NCBI RefSeq assembly: GCF_000328475.2
Contig: NC_026484.1
Location: 186,001 to 250,000 of the forward strand
DNA from: Mycosarcoma maydis
Taxonomy: Eukaryota; Basidiomycota; Ustilaginomycetes; Ustilaginales
Direction of reading: 5' to 3'
Length of the DNA: 64,000 bases
Below, in pieces: positions 11,494 through 21,929 of this stretch. The position numbers and the translations under genes were made by a program. The notes beneath the pieces are model-generated. The model was not told the origin of the DNA, did not search any database, and was given only the letters and a program-made list of their open reading frames with translations. How positions within the stretch are numbered: the stretch's first letter is position 1; the number at the start of each line of letters is the position of its first letter.

Positions 11494-12336
11494 TCACAAA
11501 GGCATTGTCCGCAAGCGTTTGACCAGCTTGACTTGTTCAGTCGCTGCCGTCGCCTGCTCGAGAATGGACTAAGGGAGTCGACCGTGGGTTGGGGCGCGAT
11601 TCCAAATGCAGTAAGTATGGCGAATTAGCATCGAAGCATCAATCAATACGATCAAAGGCCTTGTCAGAACAATACTTACAACTTGTAGACCCGTAATGTC
11701 GACAACCGATTGCTTGAGTGTGCCTGCCACCTCGGCCTTCCTCTTGAGATCGATGTTGACCGGTTTGCTCTGCTCTCGTAGCTGTTGGGCGTGCTCCTTC
11801 TCGGCGTTGCGACGCTGCTCCTCCTTCTTGGCCTCCAATGCTCGAATGACGGCAGCTCGCTTTTCCATTGCTTCCGCTCTACGCGCTGGAAGCGCCTTGC
11901 GGAATCCAATCACCTCTGTCGTCAAGGTATTGGCTTGGTCATTGAGCACCTGCAGCCGTCTTGAGAGATCCTCGTCGAAGGGTTCGACCCCTTTGCTATG
12001 CCGCGCAAACTCGCTTGGTGACATGCCATTGTATAGAAGGTTTCGCTCGATCTTGGCCTTGGCCGCTCCTGTCAACTAAAGAGGGATAATGTCGGATGAG
12101 GAGAAAGCATGTCCACGAACTTCAGAACTTCTCTGTACACATTTTCTGTTGTTTTGCAGAGCGAGACTCACCCTTTTAAACGTCTTGTTCACCAAGGCTC
12201 TGAGCGCCTTGTCGCGCTCCAGTTCGCTTCCAAACTCCATCTGTGCCACTTTGTGGGCATGCTGATCGATAGCACGAAGTACATGATCTAGATCCGCCGG
12301 ACGGTCTAGGTTCAAGCGTGGGAAATGGCCCGACAT
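11494..12336 (-). CDS. MIS14: Mis14/Nsl1-like subunit of the MIS12 kinetochore complex, three exons
   Basis: Subunit of the outer-kinetochore MIS12/MIND complex, which links the inner kinetochore to Ndc80. Exons are 12336-12172, 12075-11680 and 11568-11494. Both introns (96 and 111 bp) start GTGAGT/GTAAGT, end in TTAG, and are phase 0. The product is 211 residues, matching S. pombe Mis14 (about 210). The family pattern is visible: an N-terminal helical region, then NG at 71-72, then VEPFDE at 85-90, and a long coiled coil with LTTEVIGFRKALPARRAEAM in place of the usual LRR..P block. Exon 3 adds a short heptad-like tail (ILEQATAATEQVKLVKRL). The assignment rests on these motifs and on length; the protein is divergent, so another coiled-coil kinetochore subunit remains possible. 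Confidence 0.72.
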
Positions 12337-13046
12337 TTTGTCGAAGAGGTCGCCGCTGCTGCTGTGATTGTAGAAGGGTCGGAATGAAGGCGAGAATCGG
12401 ATGAGCCGAAGACGGATTGGTGACAGGCGTCAAAAGGGCCCGAAGGCGTCAGAACAGCGAGACAATCCGAATCAAGTATGGCAAAGCTCCTGGTGATGCA
12501 CGAAGATAGATAGAGATACGCGCCGGATCGTTAGACGGTGGTGGTTACATGTACACTTGTGGAGAATCCGAACTTGTGAGTCTGTGAGTGTCGAAATCAA
12601 CACTTTGTGACTCAAACGACTCTTCGCCCAGGAGCGCGTGTTCGGAATTGCCGCCGGCGCTCTCTCTGCACCTTGTTCTCGTTTTTCCAACTCGCAACAA
12701 CACGCGTCTTGGCTGGTTCACACCACGACAAGCGTAAAAACAGTCTCGAGAGTCACGAGTGCGAATTTACAGTATAACAGCAGATTCTGCTCCACGCATA
12801 TCCGCGATCATACTTGATACGTGATCATTACGATTTGTGAGTTAGACCCTTGACTCGCCTTCGCCTCTAGCAGCTTCGTTTACAAAATTTCCGACCAGGC
12901 AAGTCATCTGCTTCAGCGTTAATCTCTGCTACGGCTTGGCCTGCAATCGCGCTTGAACAACGCCGCCTCATCACCATCGTAATCCGTCAAGAGTTGCGCG
13001 AAATGCAAGGTGATCGATCCTGTCACCGCACAGTTTTTCTGCAGGC
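12337..13046. other. Divergent intergenic region between MIS14 and an orphan gene
   Basis: A 710-bp head-to-head spacer. An upstream ATG occurs at 13003, before the start codon at 13047. I see no gene. CACGAGTG-like and TGTGAGT words are scattered around 12570-12830. Confidence 0.5.
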
Positions 13047-15662
13047 ATGACCGACGAAAAGGCCGTCGTTCCGACCCAAAAGCATCGCCCAACTTTCACA
13101 CAACTTCCTACTATACTTGTTCGGCTGGTCAATGACCGCTTCGATGAAGATCAGTATGATCAGGCTGTCGAGCTGCTCGAACAGCTGCGAGTAGAAGGTG
13201 TAAGGCCTCCAAAAAGCTTGATCCAGAAGCTCGTCGGCCTCAGTCTATGCTCGCTCGCTCCGCGACAGGTCGCTTCCACATCAAGATGGACTCTTGATCA
13301 TCAGCTGCACAACATCGCCGCTCGACTCCTGACACAGCACAAGGGCACCAAGAGCGACCGCGATGCGATGAAGACAACCTCTTCCACGCCTGAACGACCC
13401 TCAGGGTCTGCCGTGCTCAGAGCTAGCTCTCTTCTCATCCAGTACTCCCGCTGCAACGCTTTGATCTCTGTCGACAACACCAGACCGCAATCAGAAGCTG
13501 AGCGCAATGCTTCCTTGCTCGCTCTTCATGTTCTTGAATCTCTGCCATCGCAGAGAAGACCGCTGGAAAGTCGCAAGTCCAACCGCTCAGCCTCGACACA
13601 ACGAGCTCGTCTGGACTCGGAACGACTCGACGACAGCGATCATGACGGATCGTTTGAGGTCAGCTCGATCGAGCAATGGGTATACGATCATCTTCAGCAA
13701 GCAGAGGACGTGTGGGACTTGCTGAGCGGTCGAAGGTTCTCGAATGACTCCGAGAGCGAGGAGGTCTCTCTTGGACGAGTCAGCGAGTTCTGGATGAACG
13801 ACTCTGAGCGCAAACGATATGCGAAGCAATTGCACGCTTTCGCCACGGCTCATCAGCGTCTCGAGGACCGGCTCAGAGACCACCGATGGAAGAAGCTCAA
13901 CGGTGGCACCGATAGTAACTCATCCGATTCAGATAGCGATGAGGTCTCGGACGAAGATATCTTGGGCCTCAAGGCCAAACGCTCGGTCCAGCCCAACAGC
14001 AAACGCAAGGCCACATGTCAGCAAAAGAAGCCAGATAAGCGTGAACGCACGAGAAAGGGCGCAAGACTACCGTACAACGATACAGGAACATCACACACAA
14101 ACGTCAAGATGACCGAAGGTGGCTGGCGTACGCTCTCTGTTCTCCTCGAGCTGTGGCATCGAGCATCGCCACAAGCGGTCGGCGCAAGTGCAGATTCTAT
14201 GTCACGTCCCATAGACGAGCCGCCTCTCCTATGGCAATTTCCGCACAGCCATGTGACGAGCCAAGATGATCGTCACCCAACATCCAAGATCGCCGCCGGT
14301 AAAGACACAACTGACGAGATTGGCCGGGCTTTGGACGTCGCATTTTCCTTTCCAAGTGTCCTCCCCGCCTATGTATCTTGTTCTAGCGGAACCGAGGCGT
14401 CTGTAAACTTGTTCGACACGGCGAAATCCGTCACAGCCTGCGGTGACGCTCGTCTATTTTCGTCGGTGTCAGCAGCAGAGCTAATGCATCGACACGAAGT
14501 CGGCAATCAGAAGGTAGAGCGTCTTATGGCGGTGCGTGCCGAAGCTGCGGCGTGGTTACTTTCGTCCATGTACGAATTGGTCAAACTCAACTATATAAGC
14601 CACGTCGCCTTGCTTGAAGGCATGTCAGACCGGATGGAAGCATTGCAGGCGCAAGAGATTCAATTTATCATGCTTCCTCTGCTCGCAAAGGAAGCGTATC
14701 TTGTGGCTGCTGTCCTGATTCGCAACTTGACCGACACAACTCGGACACGTCCAGACAAGATCAAAGCGCTTGACCACAGCCATTTCCTATTTGACGGTCA
14801 AGGCATCATCACTATGGATGCGGCATTGGCATACGCGATCCCGCGCCATGAGTCAGCCATCACGCTTCTGCAAGCCTGCTTAATGCGATACCAGGACGGT
14901 AACGCGAAAGCTGTCTTGCAGTTCTTGTCGCTCAACAGGCTCGAGCTAGACGATGCTGCCGATTCGGACCTGCAACTGACGCTGCCGAACCGAGCGGAAA
15001 GCGGAAAGCAAGCTGTGGTACGAAAGCAGAGCCGACGACATCTCAAGACTAAGCCCAGTACACGCAAGACGGGCAAGATGATGACGGAAATGCAGGCTTC
15101 CGAGGCTGCAAGCACCGAGTTGACGGAAGATATGATGAAAAACGGCATGCTGGCGTTTGCGTTTGTGCGGACGCTGCAAATGGGAGCGAGGAACCGCATC
15201 AACCAGATCAAGTTTCTCATAGCACGAGCAATGAGTGTATTGCACGCTGGCAATCAGACTTCACAAGCGAGCCCAGATGCAGGCGCGTCCACTAACGATC
15301 GCAATCCAAGACCCGCCCAGGACTCGGAGTCAAAGACGAACAAGTTGGGCGAGGTGGAAAGCGCATCTCAGCAACGGAACTTGGAGGTCTTTCTCACGCA
15401 ACTTTGCAAGGCGCTCGAGCATGATGTTGGCGACTTTCAGAGCTGTGTCGCGGCCATGAAGACGCATGTGAATCAGGACAGCGCGGATCGACGTTTCAAG
15501 GACCTAGCTGGCCAGTTGGTGTCTGGCACCAGTGATAGAGACGCTCCTGTCTCGCTACCGTCGTTGGAAGCGTTGGTGGATCGATGCCAGAAGTATTACG
15601 ACGACACGCAGCATTTGGCTCACACTACGCGCATGCTGCTCGACTCTGTGAAATGGAGCTGA
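13047..15662 (+). CDS. Conserved-looking protein of unknown function, 871 residues
   Basis: A single open frame of 871 residues from ATG 13047. I do not recognise a family. Residues 15-60 look like a helical start (LPTILVRLVNDRFDEDQYDQAVELLEQLRVEG). The middle has acidic Ser clusters (SDSDSDEVSDED) followed by a Lys/Arg-rich nuclear-localisation-like stretch (KRKATCQQKK, KRERTRKGARL). Residues of about 475-640 form a well-ordered, Leu-rich helical part, and another basic patch (KQSRRHLKTKPSTRKTGK) precedes residues 690-770. A nuclear protein built of helical repeats is the most I would infer. Confidence 0.7.
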   Translation: MTDEKAVVPTQKHRPTFTQLPTILVRLVNDRFDEDQYDQAVELLEQLRVEGVRPPKSLIQKLVGLSLCSLAPRQVASTSRWTLDHQLHNIAARLLTQHKGTKSDRDAMKTTSSTPERPSGSAVLRASSLLIQYSRCNALISVDNTRPQSEAERNASLLALHVLESLPSQRRPLESRKSNRSASTQRARLDSERLDDSDHDGSFEVSSIEQWVYDHLQQAEDVWDLLSGRRFSNDSESEEVSLGRVSEFWMNDSERKRYAKQLHAFATAHQRLEDRLRDHRWKKLNGGTDSNSSDSDSDEVSDEDILGLKAKRSVQPNSKRKATCQQKKPDKRERTRKGARLPYNDTGTSHTNVKMTEGGWRTLSVLLELWHRASPQAVGASADSMSRPIDEPPLLWQFPHSHVTSQDDRHPTSKIAAGKDTTDEIGRALDVAFSFPSVLPAYVSCSSGTEASVNLFDTAKSVTACGDARLFSSVSAAELMHRHEVGNQKVERLMAVRAEAAAWLLSSMYELVKLNYISHVALLEGMSDRMEALQAQEIQFIMLPLLAKEAYLVAAVLIRNLTDTTRTRPDKIKALDHSHFLFDGQGIITMDAALAYAIPRHESAITLLQACLMRYQDGNAKAVLQFLSLNRLELDDAADSDLQLTLPNRAESGKQAVVRKQSRRHLKTKPSTRKTGKMMTEMQASEAASTELTEDMMKNGMLAFAFVRTLQMGARNRINQIKFLIARAMSVLHAGNQTSQASPDAGASTNDRNPRPAQDSESKTNKLGEVESASQQRNLEVFLTQLCKALEHDVGDFQSCVAAMKTHVNQDSADRRFKDLAGQLVSGTSDRDAPVSLPSLEALVDRCQKYYDDTQHLAHTTRMLLDSVKWS

Positions 15663-16072
15663 CAATCGTGAATGCTGTGCACGTGGTCATGTCGCCACGG
15701 GGAATATGACGAGCAAGACGTAAGTGCAAAATGGCTCAAGGGCGAGCAAAATGGAAATGGGCAAAAGATGTACGGTAGGCTGCCGCAAATTGGCCGATGA
15801 AGGGCGGGAATTCTCCACCCGAGGAGACTCGTGACTGGCTCACGCGACTGTCGCTTTTGGCGTAACTTAACCGCTGCTATCTGCTGTGTGCCAACACGCC
15901 ACATAATCATAATGCTGATATTCGAACAAGTTATAAACACGAGCTATGATGAAGCATACAACCAAGAGGTAGCGTAAAGAAAGTATTACATGCGACCAGA
16001 GTAAGGGTAGGCTTGCGGGAGCGTGGCGCATCATTAGAGCGTGCTACTTGTTTGGGGGAGGGGCAGCAGAGA
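15663..16072. other. Intergenic, tail-to-tail between orphan gene and COA8
   Basis: A 410-bp spacer, presumably two 3' untranslated regions. One CAATCGTGAATG word lies immediately after the orphan stop codon (15664). Nothing else is seen. Confidence 0.5.
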
Positions 16073-16933
16073 TCAATTGATGCGACCGAGTTTTCGTTGC
16101 ACCGATCCGACAAGCTTAGCCCAAGCTCTCAAGCCCTGGTATCTTGCAGCGGGGGCCAAATCGCCAAAAGTCTGTCTCCACAATTGCCTATTGTACGCTC
16201 TATGTCTTGCGGCGTTAGCCTTGAGCCAAGCCGAGTAGAATGTGGCGAGCGAATCCGAGTCGAGGTCGAGCTCGCTCTCCTGTGCTGCTTGTTTGACATG
16301 CTCGCGTGATTTGGGGAGGGTTGCAACCGCTTTGCTCGAGCCGGTTCTTGATCTGAATTCGGACAAGGCTTGAATGAAACGCGCATTGTTGTCCTGCCAA
16401 AATCGCTGGTTGAAGTTGTCTGCTCTCGCCATGCGAAGTTTGTGAGCTAGCTCCGCTTCCTCCAACTTGGAAAGCAGTCGCTCAAAGTACGGCGACGGTG
16501 ATCGCGCAGAGCGTGCAGAACGTGCAGAGGACCAGGAAGATTCGCCCGAAGTGGTAAACTCTTGCAGTGAGTACGGATGTGAAATGGCTAATGTTTGACC
16601 AGCTGATGTCGAGGTGGAAGCGGAAGAGGAGGAGGCTTGTTCGAAAGCAGAACCGTAACGAATGGGACGAAGGTTGCTGATCGGATCAGGTGGTCCAACC
16701 ATGTCTGCTCCCGGTCGGGAGGCGAATCTCGCCGATCGTCGCAAAGGCGTGCTGGTGGTGGAAGAGGACGGAAGTGATGTGGACGCAGAGCGAGATGAAG
16801 ACGGTGTGGCGAACAAGGTCGCAGTACGAAGAGCCGGGATAGCTGGGAGAGCTCTAACGAGAAGGGGTGTGTTGGCCATGGTGACAGATGATACGATTGT
16901 CTTCGAGGTGGATGAGACGCTAGGGATGATCAT
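16073..16933 (-). CDS. COA8: Cytochrome c oxidase assembly factor COA8 (APOPT family)
   Basis: Mitochondrial protein of the APOPT1/COA8 family, needed for stability and assembly of complex IV under oxidative stress. The product is 286 residues. The family hallmark VGPPDPISNLRPI is at residues 79-91, followed by the expected spacing to YSLQEF, then FNQRFWQDNNARFIQAL, and near 232-259 the C-terminal FYSAWLKANAARHRAYNRQL block. The N-terminus is rich in Ser, Arg and Thr, like a mitochondrial presequence. There are two candidate starts: Met1 (16933) and Met19 (16879, MANTPLLVRALPA). The second gives a cleaner presequence, so translation may begin there. No intron is seen. It is divergent from RNA15. 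Confidence 0.85.
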   Translation of the reverse strand: MIIPSVSSTSKTIVSSVTMANTPLLVRALPAIPALRTATLFATPSSSRSASTSLPSSSTTSTPLRRSARFASRPGADMVGPPDPISNLRPIRYGSAFEQASSSSASTSTSAGQTLAISHPYSLQEFTTSGESSWSSARSARSARSPSPYFERLLSKLEEAELAHKLRMARADNFNQRFWQDNNARFIQALSEFRSRTGSSKAVATLPKSREHVKQAAQESELDLDSDSLATFYSAWLKANAARHRAYNRQLWRQTFGDLAPAARYQGLRAWAKLVGSVQRKLGRIN

Positions 16934-17948
16934 GGCTACGTGCAGGCTGACGGAACGAGTGAATGATGATGATGATCGGTGGCTTCGACAGCTATTTGTT
17001 GAGCAGCGTTGAAATCTGAAGGATCAAGTGTGGAAGAAAGGTGGCGAACGGCTAGGAAAGAAGACGTTGGGCGTGTTTAGGGACAAAGTGACCCAATTGT
17101 GAATCAGAGAGAGCAAGAGAGACCCTTTGATGAGGGTTGCACCAATCGTGAATCGTGGTTGCTTTGGTGGAAAAACTTATGAAAAAGTCGCCGTCTTCAA
17201 CGCCACAGCGTACGCCAGCCGACTCACAGACTCACGACTCGTGAGTGGAAAATTTTGAATTCTGAACAGACCAAAAAAGGCGCGTCTGTGCTAAGTTAAC
17301 CTTAGTTAAGTGACCTAGTGTCACTCTGGAATTTCGCAGTCAGCAAATCATGAATCATGAATCACGAATCACGAATGCGGGGAGAAAGGCATGTTGGCTT
17401 TGCATCTGATTCACGATTCACGATTGAGCGTTGCGCGTTGCGTGTTGCGTGTTGCCCGTTTCCCGTTGCCAAGATCGAGATGTTAAGTTGGCACATCTAG
17501 CGGATCGGAACCGAGCGAGAATCACGAATCACGAATTAATGATTGTTGATGGACGCGAAGAAATCCTGGACTCGACGTAATTGAAGAAACAAGACAGCCA
17601 ACTCAGCTTGCGTCCTGACCATCATTACCTTCATACCATCAAGCAGTGTCTGGCATACACAGCAGCATCGTGTAGACTGCCTCACTCTAGCTCCGCATCC
17701 AAAGCGTGATCGTAACATTCTTGATCGAATCTTCGATTTGTGTGGTCTGCTTTGCGCGTCTGCGTTTCTGGGCGTCTGCTTCTGTGCTTGCGCTTGCGCT
17801 TTCGCTTTTTTTCAATCTGGCTTGGAGCGTCGGCATTGTGCTTTGGTACATTCACGCAGCAGCTTTGTTGGCATCGACAGCTGTCTCGCATCAAGCCTCT
17901 TGACCTCGAAACGATACGCAGCTCACGCTAGAGCAACACACACCCAAG
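16934..17948. other. Divergent COA8/RNA15 intergenic region, motif-rich
   Basis: A 1-kb head-to-head spacer. It contains several clusters of the GAATCAC/GATTCAC word (17148, 17346-17377, 17408-17426, 17519-17536), a CACGACTCGTGAG palindrome near 17236, and a TGCGCGTTGCGTGTTGCG tandem near 17430-17470. From 17551 to 17948 there is no ATG on the plus strand, and the DNA is pyrimidine-rich, as expected of the RNA15 leader. Confidence 0.6.
17346..17377. repeat. Short tandem of the 7-bp AATCATG/AATCACG word
   Basis: Four consecutive 7-bp units, two ending in CATG and two in CACG. It belongs to the dispersed intergenic word family described under findings. Confidence 0.8.
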
Positions 17949-19160
17949 ATGGCGGGCGCACAGCGAGGTTCGCGCGTTGTTTTCGTCGGCAACATCCCGT
18001 ACGACATGTCTGAGGAGCAGCTCACCGACGTCTTTCGCGAGGTGGGTAAGGTCGTCGGTTTCCGACTTGTCAACGATCGAGAGACGGGCAAATTCAAGGG
18101 GTATGGCTTTTGCGAGTTTGAAGACCCCGAGACGGCGGCGTCGGCAGTACGAAACCTGAACGAAGTCGAGGTTGGAGGCCGACCTCTGCGCATTTCGTTT
18201 GCCGATATCGATCCGCTGATGGAAGGGCGTTCGACGCAACACGGTCAATTTGATCAGGATGATCTGCGCAGAAGAGCTGCGGCAGCCGGACGAGCAGGTA
18301 GACCAGGCACATTCGGTCATGGCGGGACAGCGAGAGGAGGCGGAATGGCAGGTGGAGGCGGATGGCAACAACGTGGTCCTGCGGATAGCGGGTTCGGACA
18401 AAGGCAGTTTGGTGGCCCGCCTGGAGGGCAGGCGTACGGTGGACCAGTTGGAGCTCAGATGGGCGGTGGTGCGCCTGGTGGCTATGCTGGTGCAGGAGCT
18501 GCATCGATGGGCGTAGGAGGTGGGCCATACACATTGCCTGCTAACCTTCCTGCTGGCGTGCCGCTACCTGCAGGTGTCGGCTCGACAGATGCTATCACAC
18601 AGACACTGGCGACGCTGCCGCCAAACCAACTGCTCGACATTATGAGCCAGATGAAGTCGCTAGTGGCTACTTCGCCCGATCAAGCGCGCGCTCTGCTCAC
18701 TGGTCATCCGCAGCTGGCATATGCCCTGTTTCAAGCGATGCTCATGATGAATGTCGTTGATCCCGACATTCTTCAACGCATTCTTGCCGCCTCTGGTGCG
18801 GTGCCCGGTGCTGTGGCCGCGGCGGCGGCCAGTGTACCGCCTCACATGCAGACGCACTCAGGCGCTAGCAACGGCTCTGCAACACCGCCTCAACGCTACG
18901 GCACTGCGGCAGCTGCGACAAGGTACGCTGCACCAGCGCGCCCACCGCCGACGTCGTACGCGCAACCAGGCTATGGCGGTGCACCCAGCGCACCTGCAGC
19001 CAACGACGCAGTAGCAGCACTGGCAGGGCAGAACTTGCCCGAAGAACAGAAGGCACTTCTTATGCAGGTCTTGCAGCTCACACCGGACCAGATCAACGCT
19101 TTGCCTCCGGATCAAAAAGCGAGCATTCTGCAGCTCAAGGCTCAATTCGGTCAAGCGTGA
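17949..19160 (+). CDS. RNA15: Cleavage stimulation factor subunit CstF64 / Rna15
   Basis: RNA-binding subunit of the pre-mRNA 3'-end cleavage complex (CF IA in yeast, CstF in animals), which recognises U/GU-rich sequence downstream of the cleavage site. The product is 403 residues. An N-terminal RRM spans about 9-87, with RNP2 VFVGNI at 11-16 and RNP1 KGYGFCEF at 50-57. A Gly-rich linker follows (about 105-190). The hinge domain that binds Rna14/CstF77 lies around 215-280 (LLDIMSQMKSLV, ALLTGHPQLAYALFQA). The C-terminal helical CSTF_C domain covers the last 40 residues (EEQKALLMQVLQLTPDQINALP). All parts of the family are present in order, in one exon. Confidence 0.93.
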   Translation: MAGAQRGSRVVFVGNIPYDMSEEQLTDVFREVGKVVGFRLVNDRETGKFKGYGFCEFEDPETAASAVRNLNEVEVGGRPLRISFADIDPLMEGRSTQHGQFDQDDLRRRAAAAGRAGRPGTFGHGGTARGGGMAGGGGWQQRGPADSGFGQRQFGGPPGGQAYGGPVGAQMGGGAPGGYAGAGAASMGVGGGPYTLPANLPAGVPLPAGVGSTDAITQTLATLPPNQLLDIMSQMKSLVATSPDQARALLTGHPQLAYALFQAMLMMNVVDPDILQRILAASGAVPGAVAAAAASVPPHMQTHSGASNGSATPPQRYGTAAAATRYAAPARPPPTSYAQPGYGGAPSAPAANDAVAALAGQNLPEEQKALLMQVLQLTPDQINALPPDQKASILQLKAQFGQA

Positions 19161-20322
19161 TCTGTGGACATGCTGGGGACCAATGTTATGTCCTATGAAA
19201 GGATGGGCCGAGGATGCTCGTCTGACTGCTGGCCGACGCTTTGCTGTAATACTAAAATCACCAAAACGAGGTGCAATCCGGGAGAGAGTTTCAACGTGTC
19301 TCATAGGGTCATTGTAGCAGAATTGACGAGCCGGATCGATTCACGATTGAGTGTGATGGGTGTTTTTGGGCACGCACGGTCGCCGCAAGCGAACCCGGAT
19401 AGGGCTTTGTAGAAGTTGTCATGAGCAATGAGCATGTGGGGACAGGCAAGGATGACAAGTGGAGACCAGTGCGGGTCGATCTGATTCCGATTCAAGATGC
19501 TCGCACCGGATGGAATCAAGAATGCGGTTCTGAGACAGGTGTGGCATGTGGTTCAAAGACACCGATTGTCGATGCACAGCGCTTGTGTTGTGTGTTGTGT
19601 GGAGCCGACCAAACACGATGGTAGGTTTGGACGCTGTGCTGTAGATGCTGACAAGCACTCTGACGTGTGGTTGCGGATTGTTTGCACTCTTGAAGTCGTG
19701 AGTCTTGGTTGCCGGCAAGTCATGAGTGGCGCGTCTCTGCTTGGATTTTGGCTACCAAAATCAAACTCTGAACCAGTCAAGAGTTGACTGAACGCGGAAT
19801 CAAACGACTCGTGAATCGTGAAGGGTGAAGGATCGGCATCGCCACGCGCATTGAAGTTGCGTATTGCACCTCGTACCTATGTAACTGCACACTCACGACT
19901 CGTCACTCACGACTGGCAGCTGCACGCGGCACGCGCAGGCTCAAGGATTGTTAGGTTGTGGAAATGATGAGTCGATTCGTGATTCACGATTCATGTTTCA
20001 CCAAAATCGTGAATCACGGGAATCGTGAATGACGGAGGTGTACAGTCACGAGTCGTGTCAAGGTATGCATGAAGGAATGAGCTATCGACCAAGCCGCTTT
20101 CACTTTGCCGAGTCGATCACGCCTGGCGTTGCTGATCAGGGGGCTGGGCTCCAAAAGGGATGAGTGCTAGATGGGCCGACACCATCACGCTTTGCTCTGC
20201 GCCGGTTGGGCGCTACCCGAAGGCATCCAGCACGAAGGCAACGTACAAGCGAGCTCGTCGTGGTTGGCAAGCATATGTGTCTGTGTGTGTTTGTGTGTGT
20301 GGAGAAAGAGACTACCAATCTT

Positions 20323-20370
20323 GAATCACGAATCACGAATCACGAATCACGAATCACGAATCGTGAATCG
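20323..20370. repeat. Five perfect tandem copies of GAATCAC, capped by the inverted form
   Basis: Five exact 7-bp units at 20323-20357 are followed by GAATCGTGAATCG (20358-20370), which contains the reverse complement of the unit. The array can fold back on its end. Confidence 0.9.
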
Positions 20371-21063
20371 AGAATCTGCAGCGAGGTGAAACATGCTGCA
20401 GCCATTCGTGATCCACACGCCAAGCGCTTCCGATCGTCTGGCGTCACAAGGCATGATCCCGATGCACACTCGAGGACCCTGTCACAGTGACAATCGTGAA
20501 TTGTGGTTCTAAGATTAACTTGACTTAGGTCAAGTACTTATCGTCGTGCCTCGATCGGCGCGTTAACCCTAGTCGGTTCCGGTACGCTTGCTCGCCTGGC
20601 AGCTCTTGATCCACATTCACAATTTCACCCATGTCAAATGATGAGCAACAAACCCATTCACAATATCGTCTGCCCGAAGACAAGGGTGGGTCGATGCCGT
20701 CAGAGCTCGATCCAAACTTGTCGATAGACCGACACTCATTTGTGATTAGTCTGAGTCGTCGACGGTCTGAGTTGCGCTGCTCGCGTCTCTCGGCTATCGT
20801 GCTGTATTCTGTGTTCGTGGTTCGTGATGGTGTGACTCTGCAAGCTGTGGTGCTGTGATGCTGTGGCTGTGACTGTGTGACTGAATCAGATTCAAGCGCC
20901 TCGGCCCACTTTCTGATTTCCTTTTCTGAACAAGCACAGAAAACAGCGCTTCTCGTGTCCTGCAGCTGCTCACCCTGTCACTTTGTATCACGTACAACAC
21001 ACCTTTAGGCTCCGAATACGCAAATCATTCGCGATAATTGAAAGCTTGCCGATCCTTCCTAGC

Positions 21064-21100
21064 CTCGACTCGCCTCGACTCGCCTCGACTCGCCTCGCCT
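21064..21100. repeat. Tandem 10-bp CTCGACTCGC repeat
   Basis: Three perfect copies followed by a degenerate CTCGCCTCCGC tail, in the presumed leader region upstream of the RhoGEF gene. Confidence 0.8.
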
Positions 21101-21298
21101 CCGCTCTGCTTTCAACGCATTCGTGCTTCGTGATTTGGATGGGTCATCTCACTCGCTACAGTCACGGGTCGTGAGTTCGAGTAAGTTACCATAAAGTAAA
21201 GAAACTATCTGTTCAGGGGGTTTTATTTTTTTATTTCCATGAATTTTTCGGGTTCGCTTTCGCCATTTTACTCACGACTGTGACTCTTTCTCCACTTG

Positions 21299-21361
21299 TT
21301 GCTGTAACTGTTGCTGTTACTCTTGCTGCTGCTGTTGCTGCTGCTGCTGTTGCTGCTGCTT
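21299..21361. repeat. CTG/TTG trinucleotide-rich microsatellite
   Basis: A run of GCT/GTT triplets, nearly uninterrupted from 21322. It is non-coding, between RNA15 and the RhoGEF. Confidence 0.8.
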
Positions 21362-21929
21362 GTCACCATCAGAGCCGACTCCAAGTCGCATAATTCACGA
21401 TTGCTAAGCACTTGGGCTTCCTCTTGACTCCATCATCATCGATCATCGAGATGCCGCTGCGCTTCCTCGAGCTTGATCTCTTTCATTAGCGCTTTGTCGA
21501 CTTCGCCAAGACGCTTACCACCCTCTTGGACCCGCGTCAACTCTTCTCTTCTTAGAACCTCCCGGACATGATCATCGCCGTCTCTGCTCTTGCTTCTTCC
21601 TAATCAGTAAACTGGCTCGCTGCTGTTCTCGCTAGTCCCAGCACCAACGGCTACAGCGTCAGCACGCGTCGCCTTTGCTCTCCCTTGATTCCACGCACCA
21701 TCCATCTGATTGGCATGACGCCAACACCTTTGCTTTCAAGCACAACCCTTCGAGCCTCTCATTTGACTCGTCCCTTGTCATCCATTTCGCACGTCTATAC
21801 ACCCGTCATTCTTCTTTTTCTTCTTCTCATCCGACTGAATGAGATAGCCTCTGTCTCCAACAGCTCTCAACAGCAACACTAAAGCCAGTCGCACTGTCTT
21901 TTCAGACCGCCCACCTTGCGCTTGCCGTC

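Larger units (their letters stand above)
19161..21929. other. 2.8-kb repeat-rich intergenic region
   Basis: No protein-like ORF. It contains many copies of the TTCACGATT/AATCGTGAA word (19340, 19811, 19974-20035, 20323-20370), the related ACTCACGACTCGT form (19890-19915), a GT-rich run near 20278-20301, a 10-bp tandem at 21064-21093 and a CTG/TTG run at 21299-21361. The right-hand part is C/T-rich and probably the RhoGEF leader; it contains upstream ATGs (for example 21451). Confidence 0.6.

Noticed and set aside
20323..20370. Repeat array considered as CRISPR
   Set aside because: The units are 7 bp and contiguous, without spacers, in a eukaryotic genome.
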